Source: Dysgonomonas sp. 25 (lineage in GTDB: Bacteria > Bacteroidota > Bacteroidia > Bacteroidales > Dysgonomonadaceae). Taken from it: 64,000 nucleotides of DNA. Position numbers and translations under genes: made by a program. The notes under the pieces were generated by a model. It was not told where the DNA came from. It made no database searches and was given only the letters and a program-made list of their open reading frames with translations. Of this stretch, positions 19,588 to 29,061 are shown piece after piece (the stretch's first letter is position 1; every line of letters begins with the position of its first letter). The stretch spans positions 138,292 to 202,291 of the forward strand of contig NZ_QVMN01000003.1 of assembly GCF_010501075.1 (NCBI RefSeq), written 5' to 3'.

Positions 19588-20298
19588 TCATATCCTTCTC
19601 GAAGCGAATAGCTGGAAGAAGGCATCGCGGTGTCCGTTTCCGATGGCTATCTCCTGACCGTTGACGACGATGTCGTTATTATCGAACGACTCGATATGTT
19701 GCAGGTTGACGATGTAGGAACGGTTGATGCGGAAAAAGATGTTTTCGGGCAGCAGGTTCTGAATAGTCTTGAGATACATCTTGGTGATAATCTTTTTATT
19801 CTCAGTGTGTATCACAACGTAGTCTTTCAGTCCTTCGATAAAGAGGATGTCTTTGTAGCTGACTTTGAGGTATTTTCTTTCGGATTTCACGAAGAAGAAA
19901 TCTGTGGTGATGTCTTCGATATTTTCTTTCTCCTCTTTCAGCAGCAGGTTGTGGTAGGAAATGGCTTTCTCCACCGCTTTTTTGAAACGGTCAGCTTCGA
20001 TAGGTTTCACCAGATAGTCAATAGCCTCTACCTCGTAGCTGTCTAATGCATATTCCGAGTAGGCGGTAGTGAATATGACCAATGTATTTTTGGAGATAGA
20101 GCGGGCAAATTCAAGGCCGGTCATGCCATGCATCTGTATGTCGAGGAAGATTAGATCTACCGGATGTTCTTCCATAAACAGGGCAGCGGATCGGGCATTA
20201 TTGAATGTTTCCAAGATATTTAGCCGATCATCTTCTTTGGCCAGCAGTTCGACTGCTTCGCGAGCTAATGGTTCGTCGTCAACGATTATGCAATTCAT
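19588..20298 (-). CDS. LytTR-family response regulator
   Basis: A 236-residue DNA-binding response regulator. The receiver domain (1-120) has the acidic pair Asp7-Asp8, phospho-acceptor Asp53 in IFLDIQMHGM, Thr77/78 and Lys98 in YLVKPIEA. A LytTR DNA-binding domain follows from about residue 130 (FVKSERKYLKVSYKDILFIEGLKDYVVIHT and FFRINRSYIVNLQHIESF, split here by a few residues). It overlaps the kinase gene by 4 bp (20295-20298), which implies translational coupling. Its targets are unknown; the dextran locus is divergent from the sensor genes but has its own regulator. Confidence 0.92.
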   Translation of the reverse strand: MNCIIVDDEPLAREAVELLAKEDDRLNILETFNNARSAALFMEEHPVDLIFLDIQMHGMTGLEFARSISKNTLVIFTTAYSEYALDSYEVEAIDYLVKPIEADRFKKAVEKAISYHNLLLKEEKENIEDITTDFFFVKSERKYLKVSYKDILFIEGLKDYVVIHTENKKIITKMYLKTIQNLLPENIFFRINRSYIVNLQHIESFDNNDIVVNGQEIAIGNGHRDAFFQLFASRRI

Positions 20299-21371
20299 AA
20301 TGAGATAGTTAATTTTACGGTGTATTTTAGTTTCTCTTTCTTAATATCCAGTGTATGATTGTTGGGGTAGAGTAGTTCGAGCCTGCGCCTCACATTCTTC
20401 AAGCCTAACCCGCCAGCCTTTTGAGGGGGTGCAGCATATTCGGACTTTGAGTTCTCGCAGATAAATTCGAGCCGGTCTTTTCGTACTTTGAAGGATAGGT
20501 TCACATACGAACGGTTCTCGTTGTCGACGTTGTGTTTTACAGCATTCTCGACAAATACGATAAACAGCAGCGGCGAGATGGTCAATTGGTGACAGCTCTC
20601 GTCAGCCGAGATGGTATAATCTAAATCATCGCGCCTTATCTTTTCCAGATTCAGATAGTCATTCAGGAAGGATATTTCGGAGGCGAGCGAAACTTTATCT
20701 TTATTGATATTATCGTGGATCTGGTAGCGAAGCAGATCTTCCAGTTTGAACAGTACTTCCGAGGCTTGTTTCGGATTCTTTTTCAACAACATATTGGCAT
20801 TGTTGAGCATGTTGAACAAGAAATGCGGGTTGACCTGATTTTGCAGAAGCTTTAGTTCCGATTCCAGCAAAGACGATTCCAGTTCCGATTTTTTCATATC
20901 TGCCGTCATCTTCCGCTTGAGCAGAAAGAGGGTGGTCGTCCCCATAAAGAAGAATGAGAACAGGAAGGAAACGGCAATGGTATTCAATGCTATCCGTCCG
21001 GGCAGAAGAGGTAAACTCCTATCCTGGATAGGCTCCATATCCAACAGCGCATATTGAACGACAAGTATGGATAGCATTGCCATAAGGATGGAAAGAACTA
21101 TAGAAAGAGAATATTGGGGTATCTTGTTCCGCAGCAAAAATCGCGGTACTGAAAAATAGATGTTTGCATATATTGTTGCTGCTAATGTACCAAAATAGAT
21201 GAGCCATCCGTATGCTTTATAGATGGAGGGTACATGCAAATCCTCGATACCCCATACAAAACTCAACGAGATGACACCTATCGTTATGAGTAGGAATAAG
21301 TGGCGGAGGATTCGAAAATCTTTCGATACAAAGAAACGCAGGACTATTTTATCGTTCAGGATTTCTTTCAT
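20295..21371 (-). CDS. LytS-type sensor histidine kinase
   Basis: A 358-residue membrane kinase with about four N-terminal helices and no large sensor domain. The phospho-acceptor is His183 in NQVNPHFLFNMLNN, the ATP-binding N box is FVENAVKHN (Asn276, Asn281) and the G box is GGLGLKNVRRRLELLYP from residue 320. All catalytic parts of the His_kinase family are present. It should phosphorylate the LytTR regulator encoded downstream. It overlaps its neighbours by 4 bp on both sides in a three-gene operon. Confidence 0.92.
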   Translation of the reverse strand: MKEILNDKIVLRFFVSKDFRILRHLFLLITIGVISLSFVWGIEDLHVPSIYKAYGWLIYFGTLAATIYANIYFSVPRFLLRNKIPQYSLSIVLSILMAMLSILVVQYALLDMEPIQDRSLPLLPGRIALNTIAVSFLFSFFFMGTTTLFLLKRKMTADMKKSELESSLLESELKLLQNQVNPHFLFNMLNNANMLLKKNPKQASEVLFKLEDLLRYQIHDNINKDKVSLASEISFLNDYLNLEKIRRDDLDYTISADESCHQLTISPLLFIVFVENAVKHNVDNENRSYVNLSFKVRKDRLEFICENSKSEYAAPPQKAGGLGLKNVRRRLELLYPNNHTLDIKKEKLKYTVKLTISL

Positions 21372-22426
21372 AAGGCATTCAGTTGTAGAACGATCATTTT
21401 GCTATTGATGGTGAGAATATACGAATCCTGATACAAGAATTCCAATCGTTGTTGTATACCGGAAAAATCGGCATTATTGAAACGTTCGTTGTCTTTACTG
21501 TCTGAGTTACAGATAAAACCGATGGTATTGTCGGTGATAATAAACTTTATATACAGGATGGATTCGTGCGAAGTATCAGCCATTACCTGTATCAGTGGAA
21601 TAAAGAGCAACGGGGGGACGAATATTTTTTCCGTATCACCGTCGGTTGTTATATCGTACCTGAACGTTTTGTTATGAAACTGGTACAGGCTGAGGAAGTT
21701 TTCGATAAAGGCGATCTCCGATTTGAGCAATACTTTATCCCGCGAACAGTCATAGAGTTGATATCGCAATATCTTACTGAGCCTGACTAAGGATATGGAC
21801 GAAGCTTCGGGGTCCTCTGTGGCTGTCTTTCCCGCATTGTTTAATATAGCGAATAGGAAATCGGGAGATATGCGATCTTTCAATTGCTCTACTTCAGAGA
21901 GTAGGTAGTCCTTCTTCAATTGCGAGATGTTGGCATTCTCAATTTCGAGTTGGCGCAATACGGAGGTCGATAAAATCCCTGATAAACAGACAAGCGCTAA
22001 AGCGAAAACGAAGACGAAGTCGATAAGTGCAGCAATGTTCAAAAAGTTCAGACTATACACAGATGTTCTCGTAAGGCTTATTTGCCCGTATATAAGATAT
22101 TCGGCTATGCCAAGAGTGAGATACAGAACGATAATGGATGATGTAGTCCAAATTATATATTTCAGGTATTTTTTGGTATACAGGAGTTTCGGCGCTAAAA
22201 TGTACAGGTTGATATAGATTATGGATAGATGAATAATAGCTACGACGATCAAAGACAAAATAGACTGGGTAGATGTCCTGTCCAAGATGTGATAGTTGTT
22301 TGTCTGCTCGGCTGCGATGCATATCATTCCTCCTATCAATAGCAGATGCCTCCATATCCGGTAGCGGTCTCCTATCAGGAAATCGTGGAAAGTAGAGCCC
22401 TCTTTTTGCTTATCAGTCATGTTCAT
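21368..22426 (-). CDS. catalytically degenerate sensor kinase homologue
   Basis: A 352-residue paralogue of the next gene with the same layout: four helices, then a His_kinase-like region. The region aligning with NPHFLFNMLNN reads SPDFLFAILNN, so the phospho-acceptor histidine is Asp189. The N box reads FIPLIQVMADTS instead of VENAVKHN, and the G box is reduced to FSGIQQRLEFLY. It cannot autophosphorylate by the known chemistry but keeps the dimerisation-like helices. It is the first gene of the operon and overlaps the intact kinase by 4 bp, so it is likely a partner subunit or pseudokinase rather than decay; the frame is fully open. Confidence 0.82.
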   Translation of the reverse strand: MNMTDKQKEGSTFHDFLIGDRYRIWRHLLLIGGMICIAAEQTNNYHILDRTSTQSILSLIVVAIIHLSIIYINLYILAPKLLYTKKYLKYIIWTTSSIIVLYLTLGIAEYLIYGQISLTRTSVYSLNFLNIAALIDFVFVFALALVCLSGILSTSVLRQLEIENANISQLKKDYLLSEVEQLKDRISPDFLFAILNNAGKTATEDPEASSISLVRLSKILRYQLYDCSRDKVLLKSEIAFIENFLSLYQFHNKTFRYDITTDGDTEKIFVPPLLFIPLIQVMADTSHESILYIKFIITDNTIGFICNSDSKDNERFNNADFSGIQQRLEFLYQDSYILTINSKMIVLQLNAL

Positions 22427-22446
22427 ATCGTTGTTGTATTCCTATA

Positions 22447-22454
22447 CAAATATA
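22447..22454 (-). promoter_or_regulatory. -7 box of the two-kinase LytTR operon
   Basis: TATATTTG on the minus strand matches TAnnTTTG, 20 bp upstream of the first kinase ATG. Only a weak TTTA is seen at the -33 position. Confidence 0.6.
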
Positions 22455-22611
22455 GTACGAATATCCTTTTTTGCATAAAATAATAGACGAAGGGGCTATA
22501 TTCGTAGATGGAAGATGTAGTTTTATCGAAATTCTTTGCCAAATATAGAGGAATACCTCTTTCGGCATGGAATATAATCGAGGTATTTACGGATAATTGC
22601 ATATTGTTTTA

Positions 22612-22619
22612 TATTTTTG
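22612..22619 (+). promoter_or_regulatory. -7 box of the DUF6377 regulator gene
   Basis: TATTTTTG matches TAnnTTTG, 22 bp upstream of the ATG at 22642. The -33 element is weak. Confidence 0.5.
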
Positions 22620-22641
22620 TAAAAAGCCGGATAGTTAACCG

Positions 22642-24291
22642 ATGAAAAAAATTGCCTTAATCATCTTGTTCTCACTCATAGCCAGCAACTATGCTTATCC
22701 CGAGACAGCGGGAGATACCATCTTTCATACTTTGTACAAGTTGATGAAAGATAAAGACGCTTATATGCTGGCGAAAGAGGATAATATATCGGGCACCAAA
22801 AAGATGCTGAACACTCCGGACATCAGCAAGGAACAGTGCTACGATATCAATCGCCAGCTTTACAACGAATATAAAACCTATATAACCGATTCGGCTATCT
22901 ACTATGCGCGCGAGAATGTCACCATTGCAAAGGATTTGAAGAATCCACTGTGGATTCACGAATCCGAATTAACCTTAGCTTCGCTGTATATTATTGCAGG
23001 CATGTATATCGAATCGATGAATATCCTGCAATCCATCGATAAAAAGCAGCTGCCGGATTGGTTGTTGATTAAATACTATGACTGCTATAAACAGTTTTAT
23101 AATTCCTATTCCTACAATAACCTCTACACAGCCGTATATACCCCGAAGAGCAATCTGTACAGGGATTCGCTGTTGCAGGTGCTCGACAACGAATCGAACC
23201 ATTACAAGATAGTATACGCCGAAAAGCTATACGACGAAAACCGGCTGGAAGAGGCCGAAACCATTCTTTTGACATTGCTCAAAGAGTCGAAGGAGGAGAA
23301 CCACGAACGGGCGGTTCTTGCCTATGCACTTGCCAATGTCTATAACAAAGAAGGCAATACGGAACTGAAAAAACAATACTATGCCATATCTGCCATTTGC
23401 GACATCAAGAATGCGATAAAGGAAAACGCTTCCATGCAGGCGTTAGCCTCCGTCTTTTACGAAACGGGCGACATCGAACGGGCATATTCCTGCATCAAAT
23501 CGTCTATGGAAGATGCCATGTTTTGCAATGCCCGCCTGAGGACTTACGAAGTCTCGCAGATATTTCCGATTATCGACTCTGCCTATCAGGAGAATGTGAA
23601 CCGCCAGAAATCGGAGTTGCAGCTATTCCTTATTCTGGTCAGCATACTATCCATATTCCTCATAATCGCGGTAGTGTACGTTTACAGGCAGATGAAAAGG
23701 GTTGCCCGCATACGAAAGGAACTCTACCGCACGAATGTGAAGCTGAACGAGCTTAATCACGATTTGCAATCTTCCAATAGCCTGCTGAATGATGTGAACA
23801 AGGAACTTTCGGAAGCCAACCAGATAAAAGAAACCTATATCGGCCATTTCCTCGACCTATGTTCGACCTATATCAATAAACTGGAGAAATACCAGAATAC
23901 GCTCAACAAAAAAGCGGTGGAGAAAAAACTGGATGAGCTGTATAAGATGCTCAAATCGAAGGATATGATAGATAACGAGTTGAAGGAATTATACGAGAAC
24001 TTCGACAATATCTTCCTGCATCTCTATCCCAACTTTGTAGACGAATTCAATTCCCTTTTGCTCGAAGAAGAGCGCTTTATCCTCAAGCCGAATGAGTTGC
24101 TGAATGTCGAACTGCGCATCTTTGCCCTTATACGTCTGGGCATAACAGACAGTTCCAAAATTGCAAACTTCCTCCACTATTCGGCCAATACCATATACAG
24201 CTATCGCACAAGAGTCCGTAATAAAGCGGCAGTTCCCCGCGATCAGTTCGAAAACAGGGTGATGAAAATAGGGGTTATAAATCAAAATTAA
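22642..24291 (+). CDS. DUF6377 membrane-spanning regulator, SusR-like
   Basis: A 549-residue protein with a signal peptide, a TPR-like helical periplasmic part (residues 25-320), one transmembrane helix (LFLILVSILSIFLIIAVVYVY, near 327-347), a coiled coil and a cytoplasmic DUF6377 region. Near the C-terminus LGITDSSKIANFLHYSANTIYSYRTRVRNKA has the look of a LuxR-type helix-turn-helix. The architecture is that of SusR-type activators that sense an oligosaccharide in the periplasm and bind DNA from the membrane. It lies immediately upstream of, and in the same direction as, the dextran susC, so it most likely controls that operon, perhaps through the inverted repeat at 24344. Confidence 0.8.
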   Translation: MKKIALIILFSLIASNYAYPETAGDTIFHTLYKLMKDKDAYMLAKEDNISGTKKMLNTPDISKEQCYDINRQLYNEYKTYITDSAIYYARENVTIAKDLKNPLWIHESELTLASLYIIAGMYIESMNILQSIDKKQLPDWLLIKYYDCYKQFYNSYSYNNLYTAVYTPKSNLYRDSLLQVLDNESNHYKIVYAEKLYDENRLEEAETILLTLLKESKEENHERAVLAYALANVYNKEGNTELKKQYYAISAICDIKNAIKENASMQALASVFYETGDIERAYSCIKSSMEDAMFCNARLRTYEVSQIFPIIDSAYQENVNRQKSELQLFLILVSILSIFLIIAVVYVYRQMKRVARIRKELYRTNVKLNELNHDLQSSNSLLNDVNKELSEANQIKETYIGHFLDLCSTYINKLEKYQNTLNKKAVEKKLDELYKMLKSKDMIDNELKELYENFDNIFLHLYPNFVDEFNSLLLEEERFILKPNELLNVELRIFALIRLGITDSSKIANFLHYSANTIYSYRTRVRNKAAVPRDQFENRVMKIGVINQN

Positions 24292-24343
24292 CTCGTACGG
24301 CATCTATATTTTTTTTGTTAAATAAATCCTTATTTTATTGATA

Positions 24344-24369
24344 ATTAGCATTATGATTGTAATGCTAAT
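24344..24369. promoter_or_regulatory. perfect inverted repeat, candidate operator of the dextran locus
   Basis: ATTAGCATTA, a 6-base centre and TAATGCTAAT: ten perfectly paired bases per arm, 45 bp upstream of the susC -7 box. There is no T run, so an operator is more likely than a terminator, though the repeat is also 53 bp after the regulator's stop codon. Confidence 0.55.
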
Positions 24370-24389
24370 CTATATTTTATCCATGTAGG

Positions 24390-24421
24390 TTTTCTTTGAC
24401 CATATCCTTAACATATTTTTG
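24390..24421 (+). promoter_or_regulatory. promoter of the dextran susC operon
   Basis: TTTT (24390-24393), 20 bp and TATTTTTG (24414-24421) fit TTTG-N20-TAnnTTTG with one mismatch. It predicts a leader of about 75 nt before the ATG. Confidence 0.6.
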
Positions 24422-24503
24422 TAATCGAGGGTTTCCCTCTTGTCTTAGTACTACCGGATAACGCATGTTAACCATCTAATTAAAAATAATAATAGAAGAG
24501 GCT

Positions 24504-27500
24504 ATGAAGAAAAATCTAAAACCAAAAAGAGCCTATCTGGGCAGAATATGCTTGTTTATTCTGTCTCTGATCTTTACGATCAACCTCTCGGCTCAAAATC
24601 AGAAAACAATTACCGGGACAGTGTCCGACGAAAATGGCGAAGCCATTATCGGAGCATCTGTGGGGGTGAAAGGGACTACCAATGCCACCATGACGGAGAT
24701 AGACGGCAGTTTCTCGCTGAATGTTCCGGATAATGCCATTGTGACCGTATCCTATATCGGCTTTCTGTCGCAGGATATATCCGTTGCCGGAAAAAGCGAC
24801 TTCCAAATCGTCCTGAAAGAGAATGCTCAGGTATTGGACGAGGTCGTTGTAGTCGGTTACGGAGTGATGCGAAAGAAAGACCTGACGGGTGCTGTTGCCT
24901 CCGTATCGGGCGACATTATGAAAGAAAAACCCGTGGCCAGTGTCGGCGAGGCGCTACAAGGGCGTGCTGCCGGAGTACAGGTTGTATCTTCGGGGAAGCC
25001 GGGCGATAATGTTTCCTTCCGCATACGTGGTATCAGCACCATCAATAATAGCGAACCGCTGTTGGTGATAGACGGTGTCCCTACCGACTTGGGTATCAAT
25101 GCCCTCAATATGGATGACGTAGAAACGGTGGATGTGTTGAAAGATGCTTCGGCAACCGCTATCTACGGATCGCGCGGGGCAAATGGTGTTGTATTAGTGA
25201 CGACCAAAAAAGGAAAATCGGGAAACGGAACAGTCTCGTTCAGCGCTAACTGGGGTATTCAGAGCGCAACCGATATGCCTAAGATGCTGAATGCTTCTCA
25301 ATATGCTTCGTTGCACAACGAAATGATAAGCAATTACAACAATACGATGGGTGGTAGCCTGATGCAACGTCCCGATTTTGCCGATCCTACCTCTTGGGGA
25401 AAAGGAACCGACTGGCTCGATGCCTTGTTCCGTTCCGCATGGATGCAGAACTATTCGGTGTCTTATTCGGGAGGAAGCGACAAAAGCAATTACTATGTTT
25501 CGGGCGGAGTATTCGATCAGGAAGGGATTGTTATCAATACTTCCTATCGCCGCTATACAATCCAGTTCAACGGTGAGTCGAGAGTGCGTCCGTGGCTGAA
25601 ATTCGGAAACAATGTGACCTTGAGTCATGACGTCAAAAAGCAGGGAGGATATGATATCCGCTCTGCAATGGGTGCTTTGCCTACACAACCGATTTATAAT
25701 GATGACGGAACCTATTCAGGACCGGGCGATCCTGCGTATCAGTATGGTGATATAAAAAATCCCGTTGGCGCCGCTAAAATGAGTAGCGATAAGACAAACG
25801 GCTACAATGTTTTGGGGAATATCTATGCGGAGATTAAGCCGATAGATAAAATCACCTTCAAAACATTGGGAGGCGTCGACTTCAAATTCTGGGACAAAAA
25901 CAGCTTCAGCCCGAAATATGACTGGAAGCCTATTCCGCAACCCGAATCATATCTCTATGAAGAATCGAATAAGAGCCTGACCTATCTGTGGGATAACACA
26001 CTCACCTATATGGATACATTCAAAGAAGATCATCATGTGAATGTGATGATTGGCTCCAGTGCTCAGAACAATGTATACAATAGAATGAATGCCAGTGTGC
26101 AGGGCTTCCTGAGCGACAATAACAATCAGCTGAATAACGGTTTGACTGACCCGACGGTGGGCGGAACGAAAAACGACTGGGCTGTGTTGTCATTCATGGC
26201 GCGCGCCAACTATAATTATGCTGATAGGTATATGGTGACGGCAACCGTTCGCCGTGATGGATCATCTCGTTTCTCGAAAGATAATCGCTGGGGAACGTTC
26301 TCTTCTTTCTCGGGAGCATGGCGTCTGTCGGAAGAGGCATTCTATAAGCGCAACAAATGGGTAAATGACATCAAATTAAGAGTGGGCTACGGCGAAACAG
26401 GAAATCAGGATGGTATAGATAATTACGCCTATTTCACCCGACTGAAAACGGGACAATATGTATTCAACGGCATGCCTGTTTCTACGCTCTATCCGCTGGT
26501 GATGTCGAATCCGAATGTGAAATGGGAAACGGTGAAACAATTCAATGCAGGAATCGACCTTACCTTGATCGATCAGCGTATCAACCTGACATTGGATGCC
26601 TATATCAAAAATACAACCGATATGCTTGTGCCGATGTCGGTGCCTATTACAACGGGCTATTCGGATATCTATGTGCCGAGCATCAATGCCGGAAAAGTAC
26701 GGAATAAAGGGGTGGAACTGACAATCTCTTCGCGCAACCTGAAAGGGGAACTGGAATGGAATACCGATCTGAATGTATCATACAACAAGAACGAAGTCGT
26801 AAAGATGAATGACGGCGTTCCGTTGTTTGTAGGAGACGATATCAATATGACTAAAATCCGCATCAGTGCGGAAGGCAAACCGGTCGGCTCGTTCTATGGT
26901 TATGTGACCAATGGAATCTTCCAGACACAGCAGGAAGTCGATAATTATGCGACACAGGTTGCAGGGGGAACAGCTCCGGGCGACATCAAATTCAAGGATT
27001 TGGATAATAACGGGGTGATTAATTCCGACGACCGCACCTATATCGGTAATCCTTCTCCCGAATGGACATTCTCGATGAACAACAGCTTTGCTTATAAGAA
27101 TTTCGATTTGCAGATATTCCTGCAAGGCGTTGCCGGAAACGATATCTACAATGCCAACCGGATATGGCAAGAGAGCATGTCTGTTCCTCAAAATCAGACG
27201 CGGAAGGTATTGGACAGATGGACAGGACCGGGAACAAGCAACAAAGTTCCGCGTGCTGTGTATAGCGACCCTAACCAGAATGCGCGCCATTCGAACCGCT
27301 TCATCGAAGATGGTTCTTACCTCCGTCTGAAAAACCTCACGTTGGGATATACCTTGCCTAAGAATTTATCAGCGAAAGCGCATCTGGGCATGGCACGTGT
27401 ATATCTTTCTTGCCAGAACCTTTACACATTGACCGAGTATTCGGGATTCGATCCGGAAGTCGGTACGAGTGGAGTGGATTTGGGGACATACCCGGTGACA

Positions 27501-27536
27501 CGCACAATAAGCCTTGGCGTAAACGTAAAATTCTAA
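24504..27536 (+). CDS. SusC-like TonB-dependent transporter, dextran locus
   Basis: A 1010-residue outer-membrane transporter. It has a signal peptide (to about SAQ), a CarboxypepD_reg-like domain (TITGTVSDENGEAIIGASV), the SusC-type DEVVVVGYG motif near residue 112, a plug domain (VQVVSSGKPGDNVSFRIRG, split at RIRG; IYGSRGANGVVLVTTKKG) and a long C-terminal barrel ending in GVNVKF. It imports oligosaccharides, here probably isomalto-oligosaccharides from dextran, with the SusD protein encoded next as lid. It heads the operon after an inverted repeat and promoter. Confidence 0.94.
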   Translation: MKKNLKPKRAYLGRICLFILSLIFTINLSAQNQKTITGTVSDENGEAIIGASVGVKGTTNATMTEIDGSFSLNVPDNAIVTVSYIGFLSQDISVAGKSDFQIVLKENAQVLDEVVVVGYGVMRKKDLTGAVASVSGDIMKEKPVASVGEALQGRAAGVQVVSSGKPGDNVSFRIRGISTINNSEPLLVIDGVPTDLGINALNMDDVETVDVLKDASATAIYGSRGANGVVLVTTKKGKSGNGTVSFSANWGIQSATDMPKMLNASQYASLHNEMISNYNNTMGGSLMQRPDFADPTSWGKGTDWLDALFRSAWMQNYSVSYSGGSDKSNYYVSGGVFDQEGIVINTSYRRYTIQFNGESRVRPWLKFGNNVTLSHDVKKQGGYDIRSAMGALPTQPIYNDDGTYSGPGDPAYQYGDIKNPVGAAKMSSDKTNGYNVLGNIYAEIKPIDKITFKTLGGVDFKFWDKNSFSPKYDWKPIPQPESYLYEESNKSLTYLWDNTLTYMDTFKEDHHVNVMIGSSAQNNVYNRMNASVQGFLSDNNNQLNNGLTDPTVGGTKNDWAVLSFMARANYNYADRYMVTATVRRDGSSRFSKDNRWGTFSSFSGAWRLSEEAFYKRNKWVNDIKLRVGYGETGNQDGIDNYAYFTRLKTGQYVFNGMPVSTLYPLVMSNPNVKWETVKQFNAGIDLTLIDQRINLTLDAYIKNTTDMLVPMSVPITTGYSDIYVPSINAGKVRNKGVELTISSRNLKGELEWNTDLNVSYNKNEVVKMNDGVPLFVGDDINMTKIRISAEGKPVGSFYGYVTNGIFQTQQEVDNYATQVAGGTAPGDIKFKDLDNNGVINSDDRTYIGNPSPEWTFSMNNSFAYKNFDLQIFLQGVAGNDIYNANRIWQESMSVPQNQTRKVLDRWTGPGTSNKVPRAVYSDPNQNARHSNRFIEDGSYLRLKNLTLGYTLPKNLSAKAHLGMARVYLSCQNLYTLTEYSGFDPEVGTSGVDLGTYPVTRTISLGVNVKF

Positions 27537-27554
27537 CCCGTGAAAAATAGCATT

Positions 27555-29042
27555 ATGAAAAAGATAATTTATATAGGATTACTATCCGCATTAACGTTAT
27601 TCGGTTCATGTTCCGACTTTCTGGACAAAGAACCATACGAAGATCCCAGTGCCGAAGCACTGAAAGACGAAGCATCGGCTATCGCTCTGGTAAACGGAGC
27701 ATATCAGCCGCTTCAACGTCCGAAGCTGTACAATATGCGTATCTGGACATTGGATATTATTGCCGGTAATAGCGAAGTAGGTGCCGGAGGCGGTACGGAC
27801 GGAATAGAAACCGTTACACTTGCCAATTTTGTGGCTACGGCCGACAATGCTGCTGCATTGGATATCTGGCGTGGACCTAACCCGGGCATTCTGTATTGCA
27901 ATACCGTTTTGGAGAGTGTGCCATCCATGAATATCAGCCAGTCGTTGAAAGACAGATGTATCGGCGAAGCGAAATTTCTGCGTGCGCACTATTATTTCCT
28001 GCTGGTGCAGCTATTCGGCGATGTTCCGATAGCAGTCGAAACGCCTAAGCCGGGCGATAACCTGCATGTTTCCCGCGAGGATAAAATGACTATCTACAAC
28101 GATATAATCATCCCCGACCTGAAAGATGCAATAGACCTGTTGCCGGTGAGAGAGGAATACTCGGGCAACAATATCGGTCGCGCATCGAAAGGTTCGGCTG
28201 CCGGAATGCTGGCTAAGGTTTATCTGACATTGGGCAGGCATCAGGATGCACTGGATATGTGCGAAATGGTTGAGACATTGGGTTATGTTTTGAACCCCGA
28301 TTACAGCGACTGTTTCGGAGGAGAGGACAGAAATAAGAATACAGCAGAATCGCTGTTCGAGATACAATACTATGGCTTGACCAAAGCCGGATTCTGGGAC
28401 GATGAAAATCAGGCTTGCTGGTTGAGTACCTATATGGGGCCTCGCAATACCGGATGGGTAGGGGGCGCTTATGGATGGAATCAACCGACGCAGGAGTTTG
28501 TCGACCAATACGAGCCGGGAGACTTGCGCAAGGACAAGACCGTTCTCTACGAAGGTTGCCCTGCATTCGATGGCAAAACCTACAGATCGACTATGTCTAA
28601 TACGGGCTACAATGTGCGCAAATTCTTGGTGCCGCTGACCGTTTCGCCGGATTACAATACAAACTCGGCGAGCGTGATTGTCCTGCGTTTTGCGGATGTA
28701 TTGCTGATGAAGGCCGAAGCGTTGAACGAACTGGGAAGGACAACCGATGCCGAAGAGCCGCTGTATCAGGTAAGGAAAAGAGCTGGATTGACAGTTCGCG
28801 CCGATGTCGAAGGATTGACCGACGACCAGATGCGCGAAAAAATCAGACAGGAACGCCGCATCGAACTTGCATTCGAAGGGCATCGCTGGTTCGATATGGT
28901 ACGCTGGGATAACGGGCAATATGCGTTAGACTTTTTGCACGGTATCGGGAAAATAAATGCGACGAGAAAACATCTCCTGTTCCCTATCCCACAGAAAGAG
29001 AGAGATGCTAATCCAAACTTATCACAAAACACAGGATATTAA
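27555..29042 (+). CDS. SusD-like surface glycan-binding lipoprotein, dextran locus
   Basis: A 495-residue RagB/SusD protein. The ATG at 27555 gives a lipoprotein signal with Cys19 in LFGSCSDFLD; the acidic residues after the Cys fit the Bacteroidetes surface-export signal. SusD features include AKFLRAHYYFLLVQLFGDVP near residue 140, a helical TPR core and the C-terminal RRIELAFEGHRWFDMVRW motif near residue 450. It sits on the SusC barrel, binds incoming oligosaccharide and closes the transporter. It starts 18 bp after the susC stop codon. Confidence 0.94.
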   Translation: MKKIIYIGLLSALTLFGSCSDFLDKEPYEDPSAEALKDEASAIALVNGAYQPLQRPKLYNMRIWTLDIIAGNSEVGAGGGTDGIETVTLANFVATADNAAALDIWRGPNPGILYCNTVLESVPSMNISQSLKDRCIGEAKFLRAHYYFLLVQLFGDVPIAVETPKPGDNLHVSREDKMTIYNDIIIPDLKDAIDLLPVREEYSGNNIGRASKGSAAGMLAKVYLTLGRHQDALDMCEMVETLGYVLNPDYSDCFGGEDRNKNTAESLFEIQYYGLTKAGFWDDENQACWLSTYMGPRNTGWVGGAYGWNQPTQEFVDQYEPGDLRKDKTVLYEGCPAFDGKTYRSTMSNTGYNVRKFLVPLTVSPDYNTNSASVIVLRFADVLLMKAEALNELGRTTDAEEPLYQVRKRAGLTVRADVEGLTDDQMREKIRQERRIELAFEGHRWFDMVRWDNGQYALDFLHGIGKINATRKHLLFPIPQKERDANPNLSQNTGY

Positions 29043-29061
29043 ATCTAAAAAACAGCACATT

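Noticed and set aside
21368-22426. Degenerate kinase gene called as a pseudogene
   Set aside because: The frame is full length with no stop codons or frameshifts and overlaps its neighbour by exactly 4 bp, so a functional pseudokinase is more likely.
24344-24369. Inverted repeat as terminator of the regulator gene
   Set aside because: No T run follows on the plus strand; kept as an operator candidate with this alternative noted.
28011-28919. 302-codon minus-strand frame inside the dextran susD
   Set aside because: It is antisense to a clear SusD coding region and has no independent evidence.
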